64,000 nt of DNA from Planctomycetaceae bacterium (lineage in GTDB: Bacteria; Planctomycetota; Planctomycetia; Planctomycetales; Planctomycetaceae), in contig JAEUII010000392.1 in assembly GCA_016795145.1 (NCBI GenBank), positions 1 through 64,000 on the forward strand, read 5' to 3'. Shown one piece after another: positions 8,411 through 17,009 of the stretch. The notes under the pieces were generated by a model. The model was not told the DNA's origin. It ran no database searches and saw only the letters and a list, made by a program, of their open reading frames with translations. A program made the translations under genes and the position numbers. Each line of letters begins with the position of its first letter. Within the stretch, counting starts at the first letter, position 1.

Positions 8411-8628
8411 GGCGGAAGTGGCCCGCTAACCTGATCGAGCAACATCGGAGAAACGTCTCCGATGCGATCAGGGGATGTGTTCACTTCGCCGAATGGAGTT
8501 GTCCCATTCAACTCTTCGTAAGTCTTATGCACGCAGGGTGCGAGTCTGTTTCAGGCCAGCGAATCACGTGAGCGGAAACAGACATCGAGCCGGCGGGCAT
8601 CATCATCGCCGAGGCTTTTCGGGCCTCG
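8411..8628 (+). ncRNA. Candidate structured leader RNA of the nuclease gene
   Basis: The stretch is dense in hairpins. An outer stem pairs GGCGGAAGTG (8411-8420) with CACTTCGCC (8482-8490), one bulge. Inside it CCTGATCG (8430-8437) pairs with CGATCAGG (8465-8472), and inside that CATCGGAGA (8443-8451) pairs with TCTCCGATG (8456-8464) around AACG. Next GAGTTG (8496-8501) pairs with CAACTC (8509-8514), and the loop CCATTC can instead pair with GAATGG at 8491, a pseudoknot-like option. Then GTCTGTTTC (8544-8552) pairs with GAAACAGAC (8575-8583), and CGAGGC (8610-8615) pairs with GCCTCG (8623-8628), ending 8 bp before the nuclease ATG. It could be a leader, a riboswitch-like element, or a terminator plus leader. 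It matches no RNA class I recognise. Confidence 0.5.
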
Positions 8629-8636
8629 TCAGTTCC

Positions 8637-9287
8637 ATGACGAAACGGTCATTGCGACGTTCGCCGACTCCGGCGACAACCGCGATGATCGTTTTCGTCA
8701 TTTTTGCGTTTCTCAGGATGGCTGTGTTTAAGCCTGAAACGCCAGGGACTCAGGGCCATCGGGAGACCGCGACCGTAAAACGTGTTCTGGATGGAGACAC
8801 CTTTGATCTGACTGATGGTCGTCGCGTCCGTATGCTCGGAATCGACGCGCCGGAGGTGTCTCATGAAGATCAGCCCGCTCAGCCGTATTCGAGTGAAGCA
8901 TCAGAATGGCTGAAGTCGCGCATCGAAGGGGCATCTGTCTCCCTTCGAGTCGACTCGGCAAAGAAGGACCGCTATGGTCGAGTCCTTGCGTGGGTGTACG
9001 ACGAAAACGGGAAACTGCTAAATGAAGAAATGCTGGCGGATGGGCTCGTGAAGCTGCTTCCGGACTTTGGGCTTCCCGCAGATCTGGAGCCGCAGCTGCG
9101 TCAGGCCGAAAGCGAAGCGAGGATCCTGAAGAAAGGACTTTGGGCTCCGAAGAACGGTCGAAAGAAAACGGCCGGGATTGCTCACCCGGAATATCTGGCC
9201 ACGGCCCAAATGCACCTCGCGTACCGCGACCGGATGCCCAGCCACGGCCTCACGGAGAGTGCTCAAACTTCCCGCGATTTTCTTTGA
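8637..9287 (+). CDS. Membrane-anchored SNase-like nuclease
   Basis: A 216-residue thermonuclease-family protein. After an N-terminal membrane anchor or signal (about residues 14-30, TAMIVFVIFAFLRMAVF) come the staphylococcal-nuclease-fold motifs: VKRVLDGDTFDL, RVRMLGIDAPEV (metal and catalytic region), and KKDRYGRVLAWVY with the second catalytic Arg. It should cut DNA or RNA outside the cytoplasmic membrane with Ca2+. The ATG at 8637 was chosen because the open frame upstream (from 8475) codes a low-quality peptide and coincides with strong RNA hairpins. The C-terminus adds about 40 residues of no recognised fold. Confidence 0.87.
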   Translation: MTKRSLRRSPTPATTAMIVFVIFAFLRMAVFKPETPGTQGHRETATVKRVLDGDTFDLTDGRRVRMLGIDAPEVSHEDQPAQPYSSEASEWLKSRIEGASVSLRVDSAKKDRYGRVLAWVYDENGKLLNEEMLADGLVKLLPDFGLPADLEPQLRQAESEARILKKGLWAPKNGRKKTAGIAHPEYLATAQMHLAYRDRMPSHGLTESAQTSRDFL

Positions 9288-9461
9288 CGGCAAAACTGGC
9301 CGTTGATGAATTTGTGACGGATGGCCAGAATGCAGGTCCCCGTTTCCTGAGCGTGAACCTTTACGCCTAAGGAACCTGCCGGCTTTGCCGTCCTCCCACC
9401 TCGTTGTCCGTCTGCTTCAAACGCGACCCACTCTTCGCGCTGAAGCAGAAAGGTGCCCGCC

Positions 9462-10925
9462 ATGCTGACGATCTACGGAAATCCTCGAGCTGCGTGTGAT
9501 GGTGTTCCTCGTCGTCAGATCTTGAGCGCCGGTGGAGCTGGGTTGCTGGGATTGTCTCTGCCTCAGTTGCTTGCTGCCGAATCGAAAGCCGCTGAGTCCG
9601 AGAGTCGCCCGATTGCCAAAGCGAAGTCTGTCATCTTTCTGTTTCTGTTCGGTGGACCCAGTCAGCTTGAAACGTTTGACCTGAAGCCACATGCGCCGGA
9701 ACAGATTCGAGGCCCATACAAGCCGATCGCCAGTCGAACGCCTGGTCTGCTGATCGGCGAGCATCTTCCTCGGATGGCCGAGATTTCCGATCGCTACCAG
9801 GTGATTCGGACGATGTCGCATTCCTTCAACGATCACAGCGGCGGCGGCCATTATCTTCAGACGGGAAAACGCTGGCATGTTCCGATCGGCGGTGGCTTTT
9901 CACCAACTCCCAAAGACTGGCCGTCGATGGGTTCGATTGTGGAATATGTCGACCAGCAAAGCGCGGGTTTAAGCCGGGCGATGCCATCCTACATGGTATT
10001 GCCAAATTCGCTCGGCGCGCTGCAGGAGAAAGGCCAGTATCCTCGACCGGGAGAGCATGCGGGCTGGCTGGGGACTCGATACAACCCATTGACGACCGGC
10101 ATTCAGAAGAAGTCCGTCGACGACAATCCCTACTGGCGGGTCTGTGCGGATGAAGAACTGTCGTTTCAGATTTCGGACCTGAAAACTCCGGATGGGGTTT
10201 CCGAAAGTCGTTTGTCCCGTCGCCGCAGTCTGCTCGAACAGTTCGATTCCGAGCGACAAAGAATCGACCTTCTTGAACAGTCGTCAGCCTCTGTTGGGTT
10301 TGATGCGTTTCGCGAACGAGCGTTTTCGCTGATGACCTCGGAGAAGATTCGCAGCGCGCTGGATATTCGCAATGAAGATGCGACCGTGCGAGATCGTTAT
10401 GGGCGACATCTGTTCGGTCAGTCGACCCTGATGGCTCGAAGACTGGTTGAATCGGGCGTCCGCTACGTGACGGTGCATTATGACTGCGTCGATGGCTATA
10501 GCTGGGATTCTCATCGGAACAGCGATGATGTTCGAACCAGGCTGCTGCCAACGTTTGATCAGGCGTGTTCCGCTCTGCTGCTGGATCTGGAAGAGCGAGG
10601 ACTGTTGTCGGAGACACTGGTGATTGCCACCGGCGAAATGGGGCGAACTCCAAAGGCCAACGCCAACTGGGGTCGTGACCACTGGAGTACTCTGTTCTCA
10701 TCGGTCATCGCCGGCGCAGGGATCCCTGGCGGGACTCTGTACGGCTCATCCGACAAAGATGCGGCCTATCCGAATGAAACTCCGGTGAGACCGGAAGATC
10801 TGGCGGCGACGGTTTATCATGCACTTGGCATTGATCCGGACCTTCGTGTTCCAGATGCGCAGGGACGGCCAACGCCAATTGTTGACGGTGGCTTCCCGGT
10901 CACCGATCTCTGGACAAGGGGCTGA
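9462..10925 (+). CDS. DUF1501 exported protein
   Basis: A DUF1501 protein of about 487 residues, in the alkaline-phosphatase/sulfatase-like superfamily and abundant in planctomycetes. The N-terminus has a Tat-like signal, RRQILSAGGAGLLGLSLPQL. Family motifs are KAKSVIFLFLFGGPSQLETF, then FNDHSGGGHYLQTG, and near the end TLVIATGEMGRTPKAN and the W-G-R-D-H-W segment. These genes often sit beside DUF1549/DUF1553 cytochrome genes, but here the gene is alone. ATG 9462 has AAAGG 9 bp upstream; a GTG at 9453 is also possible. Enzyme activity of this family is not established. Confidence 0.9.
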   Translation: MLTIYGNPRAACDGVPRRQILSAGGAGLLGLSLPQLLAAESKAAESESRPIAKAKSVIFLFLFGGPSQLETFDLKPHAPEQIRGPYKPIASRTPGLLIGEHLPRMAEISDRYQVIRTMSHSFNDHSGGGHYLQTGKRWHVPIGGGFSPTPKDWPSMGSIVEYVDQQSAGLSRAMPSYMVLPNSLGALQEKGQYPRPGEHAGWLGTRYNPLTTGIQKKSVDDNPYWRVCADEELSFQISDLKTPDGVSESRLSRRRSLLEQFDSERQRIDLLEQSSASVGFDAFRERAFSLMTSEKIRSALDIRNEDATVRDRYGRHLFGQSTLMARRLVESGVRYVTVHYDCVDGYSWDSHRNSDDVRTRLLPTFDQACSALLLDLEERGLLSETLVIATGEMGRTPKANANWGRDHWSTLFSSVIAGAGIPGGTLYGSSDKDAAYPNETPVRPEDLAATVYHALGIDPDLRVPDAQGRPTPIVDGGFPVTDLWTRG

Positions 10926-11021
10926 AGAGCCCCTTGACCCCGGGGGAGCCTGCCGGCTCGTTGCCTGTTCCCGCTCACGTTGTTCGCTTGCCTGAAGACG
11001 ACGTACAGTGTGTGAGGGTGT

Positions 11022-11060
11022 TGAAGGGTTGAATGAGGGCTGAAGCCCTTTCACCCTTCA
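11022..11060 (+). terminator. Hairpin after DUF1501 gene
   Basis: TGAAGGGT (11022-11029) pairs with ACCCTTCA (11053-11060), and AGGGC/GCCCT pair inside. It lies about 100 bp after the DUF1501 stop with only a weak T tract. It may be a terminator or a degenerate repeat. Confidence 0.4.
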
Positions 11061-11096
11061 CCGGTTTGATGTTAGATGTTCGCTGGCTGCACTAAT

Positions 11097-11121
11097 CGGA
11101 GGGCTCGCGCCCTTCCGCTAC
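11097..11121. repeat. IR6 half-copy
   Basis: CGGAGGGCTCGCGCCCTTCC followed by GCTAC matches one arm of the IR6 elements at 42192-42256 and 62840-62919. It lies about 25 bp before the RraA-like start. Confidence 0.75.
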
Positions 11122-11145
11122 TAATAAAGAGGTTGAGGTTTTCGT

Positions 11146-11817
11146 ATGAGCAGTTCGGTACCTGATGTGATTACTCTGGCCATGATGCGCGAGGTGTTGT
11201 CGGTTCCGTTGTTGTGCGATTCGCTGGATGCAGCAGGTTATCGCCACCAGTCGCCTCGCCTTCCGATCGTACCGATCACGATTCCTCACGTGACGCTGAT
11301 TGGTCGCTGCAAGACGACGCTGTGGGCTGACATGGCGCATGTGGATCCAGTGCCTTACGAACTGGAACTGAAAGCCGTCGATTCCTGTCGGCCGGATGAT
11401 GTGTTGATCTGTGCTGCGGCTGGATCGAACCGGTCAGGCATCTGGGGTGAATTGCTGACGACGGCCTCTCGGAATACGGGTTGCATCGGCGTGATTGTGG
11501 ATGGTGCCGTGCGTGACATTGCAAAGATGCGAACCATGAACTTCCCCGTGTTCGCTCGCGGTGCCAATCCCTATGACAGCCGGGATCGTCAGCGCGTGAT
11601 CGATGTGGACGTGCCGGTGGAACTGGATGGAGTTGTTTTCCGGCCCGGTGATCTTGTCGCTGCGGACGAAGATGGAATCGTCGTTGTTCCACAGGAAGTC
11701 GAGCAGCAAGTTGTTCGCGCCGCATGGCAGAAGGCTCACGCGGAAAATCAGGTGCGTGATGCCATTCGACAGGGCATGTCGGCAACCAAAGCGTTTGAGA
11801 CGTTTGGTGTTTTGTGA
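11146..11817 (+). CDS. RraA-like / HMG-aldolase family protein
   Basis: A 223-residue member of the RraA/4-hydroxy-4-methyl-2-oxoglutarate aldolase family. The core motif is clear: IWGELLTTASRNTGCIGVIV, then DGAVRD and FPVFARG, the loop that binds substrate and divalent metal in aldolase members. Later VVFRPGDLVAADEDGIVVVP is the typical C-terminal strand pair. Family members are either aldolases for keto acids or inhibitors of RNase E. The conserved R-D pair and stand-alone context fit an aldolase or unknown small-molecule role better. It is cytoplasmic. The ATG at 11146 lies 25 bp after an IR6 half-copy. Confidence 0.82.
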   Translation: MSSSVPDVITLAMMREVLSVPLLCDSLDAAGYRHQSPRLPIVPITIPHVTLIGRCKTTLWADMAHVDPVPYELELKAVDSCRPDDVLICAAAGSNRSGIWGELLTTASRNTGCIGVIVDGAVRDIAKMRTMNFPVFARGANPYDSRDRQRVIDVDVPVELDGVVFRPGDLVAADEDGIVVVPQEVEQQVVRAAWQKAHAENQVRDAIRQGMSATKAFETFGVL

Positions 11818-11860
11818 ACGTGTTGATACGCGTCGCTCGCCGTTGTGTTCGTGTTGTTCC

Positions 11861-11930
11861 ATCCGCGTTGATCCGCGTTCATCTGCGGTTATGAATCGCA
11901 TGGCTGGGTTCCCGCCTGCGCGGGAATGAC
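11861..11930. repeat. R9 and IR4 half repeats
   Basis: 11861-11890 holds an R9 copy (ATCCGCGTTCATCTGCGGTT at its end). 11904-11930 is an IR4 half, CTGGGTTCCCGCCTGCGCGG followed by GAATGAC. They fill the space between the convergent RraA-like and M24-like genes. Confidence 0.75.
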
Positions 11931-11963
11931 GAGATGGCGATCTTCTGGTTCTTCAGCGAGCTG

Positions 11964-13298
11964 CTAATCGAGGACCGATTCTTCGGAGTACGAAGAATCG
12001 CTTTCGTCAAAGACCGAACGGTTGGATGTCATGTCGAGTTCCCAGATGGAATCGACTCGCGTATCGTCGGGTTCGTCGTGGAACTCAAAGCCCTGAAACA
12101 ATGAATGGACAGGCTGGTCCTGTGAGGTCTTTGCTGCGACCTTGGCATCGTGGATCAGCAGAAGTCCGGGGCAGGTCACGTCGTGGCCTTTCACCTGCAC
12201 TCGCAGGTCTGGCCATGCCGTGGAGCCTGTCAGAATCTCACAGCCACCGTTTTGAACCAGAACTGTGTCGCCCGGCATCGCGGCAGCAACACCCGGATGC
12301 CAGAACAAGGGCGTCGGAGCCTGGAGTTCAAATTCGGAACCCGGTGTCAGCTGATGTTCCGGCAGACGGTAGCCCATCACGTCGGCCTGATCGCTCAGTT
12401 GCCACTCGGAGGGCAGCCCGAATTTTTCATAGATGCGCTGCACCTTGGGCCAGACGTCTTTCAGCTGCTGGCCCGAGCGAGAAAAGAAGATGCCCGTGGC
12501 ATGCATCAGCAGAGCCTTCTGGTGGGCAGCCCAGAGATCCTGCGGAACTTCGTTCAGGCAGACCGTGCGTGACACCGCGCAGTGGAGACCCCAGCGCCGG
12601 GCGACGCAGGAGACGGTGACGTAGTTTTCGATCGGGTCTTCGCCAAAAGACCAGTGGCGATAGCGCTGATTTCTTCCATCGGCACAGACCTGAATTCGCA
12701 CGGGCGTGATAGTGCGGCGAGTCAGTCGGTGGCTAAGTTCTCCTGCGATCGCGGCTTCCGTGAGTCCTTTTCGAACATGGCTGCAGGTCACTTCGACAGA
12801 GTGAACAAGAACCTGAGCGAGCTTGCGATACCGCTCCACTTCCAGCTCTGTCAAAGGCAGCCGGAGTTTCTGAAGGCGTTTGGCGACGTTCTTTGTTCCT
12901 TCGAAGCCGGAGTCACTGACGACTCGACGACCTCGACACAGATCTTCGATCAGCGAACTATGAGGCTGATACCATTCTCGCTGCTTCAGCTGGAACCCGA
13001 GGCCAAACGCTTCCCGTTCGAACAGTTGTGATGAATCAACCGCATTCGTTGCAAACAGCCTCGCTTCTTCGGTGATGAACAGGCTGGTCTGGCAGCTGTC
13101 GGGGGAATTGCGAGTCAGATCGGCTCCGGCGGTGAACCATGCCAGGTTCGCCGGGTCCTGCAGCAGCAGTGCATCGGCGCCGCAGGAATTCAGAAACTGA
13201 CGGACTCGATCCTGTTTCTGCTCCACGTCCGCAAGGCGGCGTTTGTCCTGGATCAGGCAACGGCGGGGAGCAGATTCATCCATGGAACCGGAGTTCAT
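11964..13298 (-). CDS. M24 peptidase homologue, apparently inactive
   Basis: A 444-residue protein with the aminopeptidase-P layout: an N-terminal creatinase-like domain (LQDPANLAWFTAGADLTRN) and a C-terminal pita-bread domain from about residue 160. The metal ligands of active M24 enzymes (D, D, H, E, E) are not found. The usual DxG...D strand reads VTVSCVARRWGLHCAVSRTV, the GHG-type histidine is replaced around QADVMGYRLPEHQ, and the last glutamates are gone around VLVQNGGCEILTG. It is probably a binding or regulatory protein rather than a peptidase. The last 40 residues are very acidic. GGAGG lies 5 bp before the ATG at 13298, so the start is firm. No partner gene is adjacent. Confidence 0.75.
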   Translation of the reverse strand: MNSGSMDESAPRRCLIQDKRRLADVEQKQDRVRQFLNSCGADALLLQDPANLAWFTAGADLTRNSPDSCQTSLFITEEARLFATNAVDSSQLFEREAFGLGFQLKQREWYQPHSSLIEDLCRGRRVVSDSGFEGTKNVAKRLQKLRLPLTELEVERYRKLAQVLVHSVEVTCSHVRKGLTEAAIAGELSHRLTRRTITPVRIQVCADGRNQRYRHWSFGEDPIENYVTVSCVARRWGLHCAVSRTVCLNEVPQDLWAAHQKALLMHATGIFFSRSGQQLKDVWPKVQRIYEKFGLPSEWQLSDQADVMGYRLPEHQLTPGSEFELQAPTPLFWHPGVAAAMPGDTVLVQNGGCEILTGSTAWPDLRVQVKGHDVTCPGLLLIHDAKVAAKTSQDQPVHSLFQGFEFHDEPDDTRVDSIWELDMTSNRSVFDESDSSYSEESVLD

Positions 13299-14156
13299 TC
13301 TGCCTCCAGATTGGTCAGGATTCGGGAGAGGAAGATGGACAGCATCAATGGTCCATCATGCCGTGGCCGCCGAGGCATCAGGATCAGTGAGGCTTAGGAT
13401 TATTACGTGGAGAAACCGCGGCTTCATGCCAAATTGCAGGAAATCTGCCGTTTCGAACCCGAACATCCCGGTCAGGCGTGTGCTCTGAATGTCCTGGTAA
13501 CATGAGCGGCTTCGGTGATTGAGCAGCACTTTGGGACTGGCGGCGAATTCTTCAGAATCCCGTGTGCTGATCTTCAGGAAGATGCGTTTTGTCAACAGGC
13601 ACCAGAGAAACCTAGTTCAGCAGTCACTGCCGGACGCGAAATCCTGGTGACGCGATCCGTTGGGCGAAGGGCGTTGGCAGGAATGATTGGGTTGTTCGGA
13701 TTCGAAGGACTGATCACCTGGAGGGGAAACCCGGCTGCCTTGGGTCGGCGGTTGGTTGGGGCGTTGTGGTGCATCACAAGGCACCATTGTGGTTCGTTGG
13801 GTTGCACCGGATGCAACGTCTCTCTGAAGCGAGAGGCCGGGAACTGGATGGTGCGAAAATCGGTATTCTTGCGGAAAATCGGGCGTGTTAGAATTTTGCA
13901 ACACGGCGACCTAAAGAGCGTGTATATTCTTGAGAGTCGGTATCTGGCACGTTCGAACAGGTGCGCGCAGGCCGCCAGTTCGATGTGTCCGTGACGAAGA
14001 TCATTCGCAGCATTGATGAAGCACATTGGAACTTCGCAGATCGTCGCTGGGGAGCGAAACGATCTGCCGGGAATGTTGACGGCCCGCATTGCCGTCTGGG
14101 ACTGGGTCAATCACAGTGGGATCTGTTGGCAGCAAGTCTGCGCCGAAGGTGTGTTC
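13299..14156. other. 858-bp region without a convincing gene
   Basis: Reading frames here are open but the products have no protein character. Several short hairpins lie close together at about 13768-13835: TGGTGC/GCACCA, GTTGCA-CCGGA-TGCAAC and CTCTC-TGAAGC-GAGAG. TTGCAA about 20 bp before TGTATATT (13895-13928) could be a poor promoter. It may be a long leader of the VKOR-thioredoxin gene. Confidence 0.45.
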
Positions 14157-15710
14157 ATGGACCTCTCCTCCGGGACCATGTGCTCCGAACTATCTGGCTC
14201 ATCGGAATCCGCCGTTCTGTTTTCCGCTGGAAAAACATGGCTGATGCGTGGGCTGTGCGTCACCGCGCTGGGCATCTCGGCGTATCTCGCATGGACCGCC
14301 TTCAACATGCAGCCGGTTTATGGCTGTGGTAGCGGGACCGTGTTTGACTGCGGTCACGTACTGACCAGCAAATGGTCCAAAGTCTTTGGGCTGCCCGTCA
14401 GTGTGCCTGCCTTCGGATTGTATGCGGCCATGCTGTCGCTGCTCCTGTTTGTTCGCCGCCCTGCCCCGGCAGGTTTTCGACGACTGGTGGAAACGGGACT
14501 GTTTGCCGGATTCTTCTCCGCCGGTATGGCGGCTTTGTACTTCATCGCCCTGCAGGTCTTCGTTCTGAAGCACCTTTGCTGGTACTGTCTGACTGTTCAT
14601 TCCTGCGGCTTGATTCTTGCCGCGATGGCTGTGATGTCCCGAACGTTGCCCTCTTCACTCAAAGGGTGGATGGGAACGCTTGGCACAGCTGGTGTCGCCG
14701 GACTGATGACCATTCAGATCGTGACGCCAGAACCTGAGAACATGGAGATCATCCGCTACGACAACATGGCGGCTACGACGACGGAAGAAGGCGACGGCGA
14801 GGTCTTTGGTGCTCCTGGCGAGACCTTTGATGCCCCGGCCGAAGAGTTTGCTCCGCCGACGGAAACGTTTGAACCTCCGACCGATGCCACATCGACGTCA
14901 ACGGAATCAGACGGTGATAAGACCAACGGACAGCCAAGCGTTGCATCTTCGTCACTGCTGTTGATTCTTCCGTTCCGCACGGGCTTGACCAACATTGTCT
15001 GGCAGGAAGGAACCCCTTCTCCGACGACTGCTCAGGATGGCGCGGCGAAGGATGAAGCAGCAAAAGACGGTGAGAAGAAAGACGAAGCGAAACCGGAAGG
15101 CGAAAAGAAAGAGGAAGCTCCAAAGCCAGAACCTCGCACTGTGACCGTTGCTGGAAACCGAATTACTCTAAACGTCGAGCAGTGGCCGATTCTGGGTTCA
15201 CCCGATGCCAAGTACATCTTTGTCGAGATGTTCGATTACACGTGTCCTCACTGCCGAAACACTCATTCCGCCATCAAAGGCGCTTTTGAGCAGTTCGGTG
15301 ACGACCTGGCGATCGTGGCTCTGCCAGTGCCGCTGGAATCGTCCTGTAACCGAGCAGCGTCCGGTGGCGGGCATTACGGTGCGTGCGAACTGGGACGCAT
15401 CGCGGTCGCCGTTTGGCGTGCCGACGCATCCAAGTTCCATGAATTTCATAACTGGCTGTTTGAAGGATCACGCACGCCAGCCGCCGCGAAGGCTCAGGCC
15501 GAAAAGCTGGTTGGCGCTGACAAGCTTCGTAAGGAACTGGATTCCCAGGTTCCGTCGCAGTACATCAAGCGACACGTGGACCTGTACGTGAAAGTGGGAT
15601 CAGGTTCAGTTCCAAAACTGATGTTCCCTAATTCCACGGTGAATGGGGAGATTCAAAAATCGCGGCTCTGCACTATGATCCAGCAGGAACTGGCTCCCGC
15701 GCAAAAGTAG
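14157..15710 (+). CDS. VKOR-thioredoxin (DsbA-like) fusion protein
   Basis: A 517-residue two-enzyme protein for making disulfide bonds outside the cytoplasm. The N-terminal half is a membrane VKOR domain: helices at about residues 28-50 and 80-195, the loop cysteines C57 and C65, and the quinone-side C141-WY-C144. A Pro/Glu/Lys-rich linker (about 200-330) leads to a thioredoxin-fold domain with VEMFDYTCPHCRNTH (C363-PH-C366) that resembles DsbA/DsbG. VKOR would reoxidise the thioredoxin domain and pass electrons to quinone; the menaquinone genes mqnB and mqnD lie 600 bp downstream. ATG 14157 has GAAGGT 6 bp before it; the open frame from 14013 is not needed. Confidence 0.9.
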   Translation: MDLSSGTMCSELSGSSESAVLFSAGKTWLMRGLCVTALGISAYLAWTAFNMQPVYGCGSGTVFDCGHVLTSKWSKVFGLPVSVPAFGLYAAMLSLLLFVRRPAPAGFRRLVETGLFAGFFSAGMAALYFIALQVFVLKHLCWYCLTVHSCGLILAAMAVMSRTLPSSLKGWMGTLGTAGVAGLMTIQIVTPEPENMEIIRYDNMAATTTEEGDGEVFGAPGETFDAPAEEFAPPTETFEPPTDATSTSTESDGDKTNGQPSVASSSLLLILPFRTGLTNIVWQEGTPSPTTAQDGAAKDEAAKDGEKKDEAKPEGEKKEEAPKPEPRTVTVAGNRITLNVEQWPILGSPDAKYIFVEMFDYTCPHCRNTHSAIKGAFEQFGDDLAIVALPVPLESSCNRAASGGGHYGACELGRIAVAVWRADASKFHEFHNWLFEGSRTPAAAKAQAEKLVGADKLRKELDSQVPSQYIKRHVDLYVKVGSGSVPKLMFPNSTVNGEIQKSRLCTMIQQELAPAQK

Positions 15711-15744
15711 ACGCGGTGAGCAGGTCGCTGAATCATCGTGAACT

Positions 15745-16317
15745 ATGAACGACCGCTGGACATTAGTTCGGGCCGTACTGGCTCGCCGATTCTTCGCCGC
15801 CACCATCCTGCAGGCAGTGGCCGTGATCGCGGGTGGACTTTTGCTGGGAGCTCTGTTTGGAAGACAGACTCCCGGTGAGAAACTGCGGATTCCGTTCGCG
15901 TTTGTGGTCAGTACTCTGCTTTTGATCGCTGGAAGCACGTTCATCGAACAGGCGAAGTCCTACGTTCGTCGTGAACAGCAGGTGCCCTTTCGAAGGTCGA
16001 TGATCAAGGCACTAGCGGCCGCCATGCTGTTTGTTTCCGTCCAGGGTTATGGCCTCTGGGCGATCGACAAGGGAGTGCGAACTCCCGAACAGGCACAGAT
16101 GGGCATTTCGGCGACGGTGGTAATGTTCACCGTCCTGCATGGCATGCATTTTATCGTCGCTCAATCGGTTCTCCTTTGGGTAACCCTGTGCGCGTTTGCT
16201 GACCGCTATGACCATGAATACTCGTGGGGCGTTTCCTTCGCTGCTGGCTTCTGGCATATCCTTGGCGTTGTCTGGCTGGGGATCCTGTATATCTTCGTCG
16301 CTGCCTGGATTAACTGA
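15745..16317 (+). CDS. Short COX3-like membrane protein
   Basis: A 190-residue protein with about five transmembrane helices. The second half resembles heme-copper oxidase subunit III: a helix with VLHGMHFIVAQSVLLWVTL, a polar break (DRYDHEYSWG), then FWHILGVVWLGILYIF, matching the HG-H and WH-VD-VW patterns of COX3. It is shorter than usual subunit III and no subunit I or II gene is nearby. It follows the VKOR-thioredoxin gene by 34 bp and precedes mqnB by about 50 bp, so all may be co-transcribed in a quinone/respiratory group. The assignment rests on motif likeness; it could be another small membrane protein. Confidence 0.6.
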   Translation: MNDRWTLVRAVLARRFFAATILQAVAVIAGGLLLGALFGRQTPGEKLRIPFAFVVSTLLLIAGSTFIEQAKSYVRREQQVPFRRSMIKALAAAMLFVSVQGYGLWAIDKGVRTPEQAQMGISATVVMFTVLHGMHFIVAQSVLLWVTLCAFADRYDHEYSWGVSFAAGFWHILGVVWLGILYIFVAAWIN

Positions 16318-16364
16318 ATCACGTTTCCTCAACTGCCTCGGTGCTGCCGGGCCTGGATGTCGTC

Positions 16365-17009
16365 ATGTCGGGTCTGCTGATTCTTGTGCCAACGGAGTTT
16401 GAGCGGCAGAAGCTGGTTCCGTTGTTAGCGGAATGTTCTTCACTCGCAGGGTGTTCGGTCGAGATCTGTGGCTTCGGCCCCATTCTGGCGGGGATCCAGA
16501 CGACTCGGCTTTTGAACCACTTTCAGCCAGCGAAGGTACTGCTTCTTGGGATTGCCGGGACGTACGGGAAGGCTCTTGAAGTTGGAACGGCGGAAGAGTT
16601 TTCCGAAGTAGCGTGTTATGGAGTCGGTGCTGGCAGCGGTTCCGAATTCCAGACGGCGGAACAACTGGGATGGAGCCGATGGCTGCAGCTGGAAACTCGA
16701 TCGGGCGAACAACTGACCTTCCGTGATCGCGAAAGCCTCGGCACACAGTCCGGCTCTCTGCTTGTCACCTGCTGTGCGGCTTCGTCTTCTGTGGCAGATG
16801 TTCAGGACCGGCTTCGTCTGTTCCCGGAAGCGGAAGCAGAAGATATGGAAGCGTACGCAGTTGCAGCTTCGTGTCGACTCGCCAACATTCCGTTGCGTGT
16901 TGTTCGAGGAATTTCGAATGTCGCGGGAGACCGTGAGAAGTCTCGGTGGCAAGTCGACGCTGCATTGAAGGCGGTTGCTGAGTTGGTGAAGGCGGGAGAG
17001 TTTGTGTGA
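16365..17009 (+). CDS. mqnB: Futalosine hydrolase
   Basis: A 214-residue nucleoside-phosphorylase-fold hydrolase that cuts futalosine to dehypoxanthine futalosine plus hypoxanthine in the alternative menaquinone pathway. Signals are MSGLLILVPTEFE at the start, the glycine-rich VLLLGIAGTYG, then EAEAEDMEAYAVA (base/ribose-binding Glu-Met-Glu) and LRVVRGISNVAGDR (the catalytic Asp). The ATG at 16365 was chosen because it opens the first beta strand; GTG 16341 would add eight residues. The TGA overlaps the next gene's GTG by 4 bp, indicating translational coupling with mqnD. It is cytoplasmic. Confidence 0.88.
   Translation: MSGLLILVPTEFERQKLVPLLAECSSLAGCSVEICGFGPILAGIQTTRLLNHFQPAKVLLLGIAGTYGKALEVGTAEEFSEVACYGVGAGSGSEFQTAEQLGWSRWLQLETRSGEQLTFRDRESLGTQSGSLLVTCCAASSSVADVQDRLRLFPEAEAEDMEAYAVAASCRLANIPLRVVRGISNVAGDREKSRWQVDAALKAVAELVKAGEFV

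Noticed and set aside
8475-8636. N-terminal extension of the nuclease
   Set aside because: Open in frame but basic and low quality, and it coincides with exact RNA hairpins; the membrane anchor starts after ATG 8637.
13895-13928. Promoter TTGCAA/TATATT before the VKOR fusion
   Set aside because: Spacing of about 19-21 bp is poor; mentioned only as a possibility.
13592-14110. Minus-strand frame of 172 codons in the 858-bp gap
   Set aside because: No ribosome site, Pro/Arg-rich product without regular structure.
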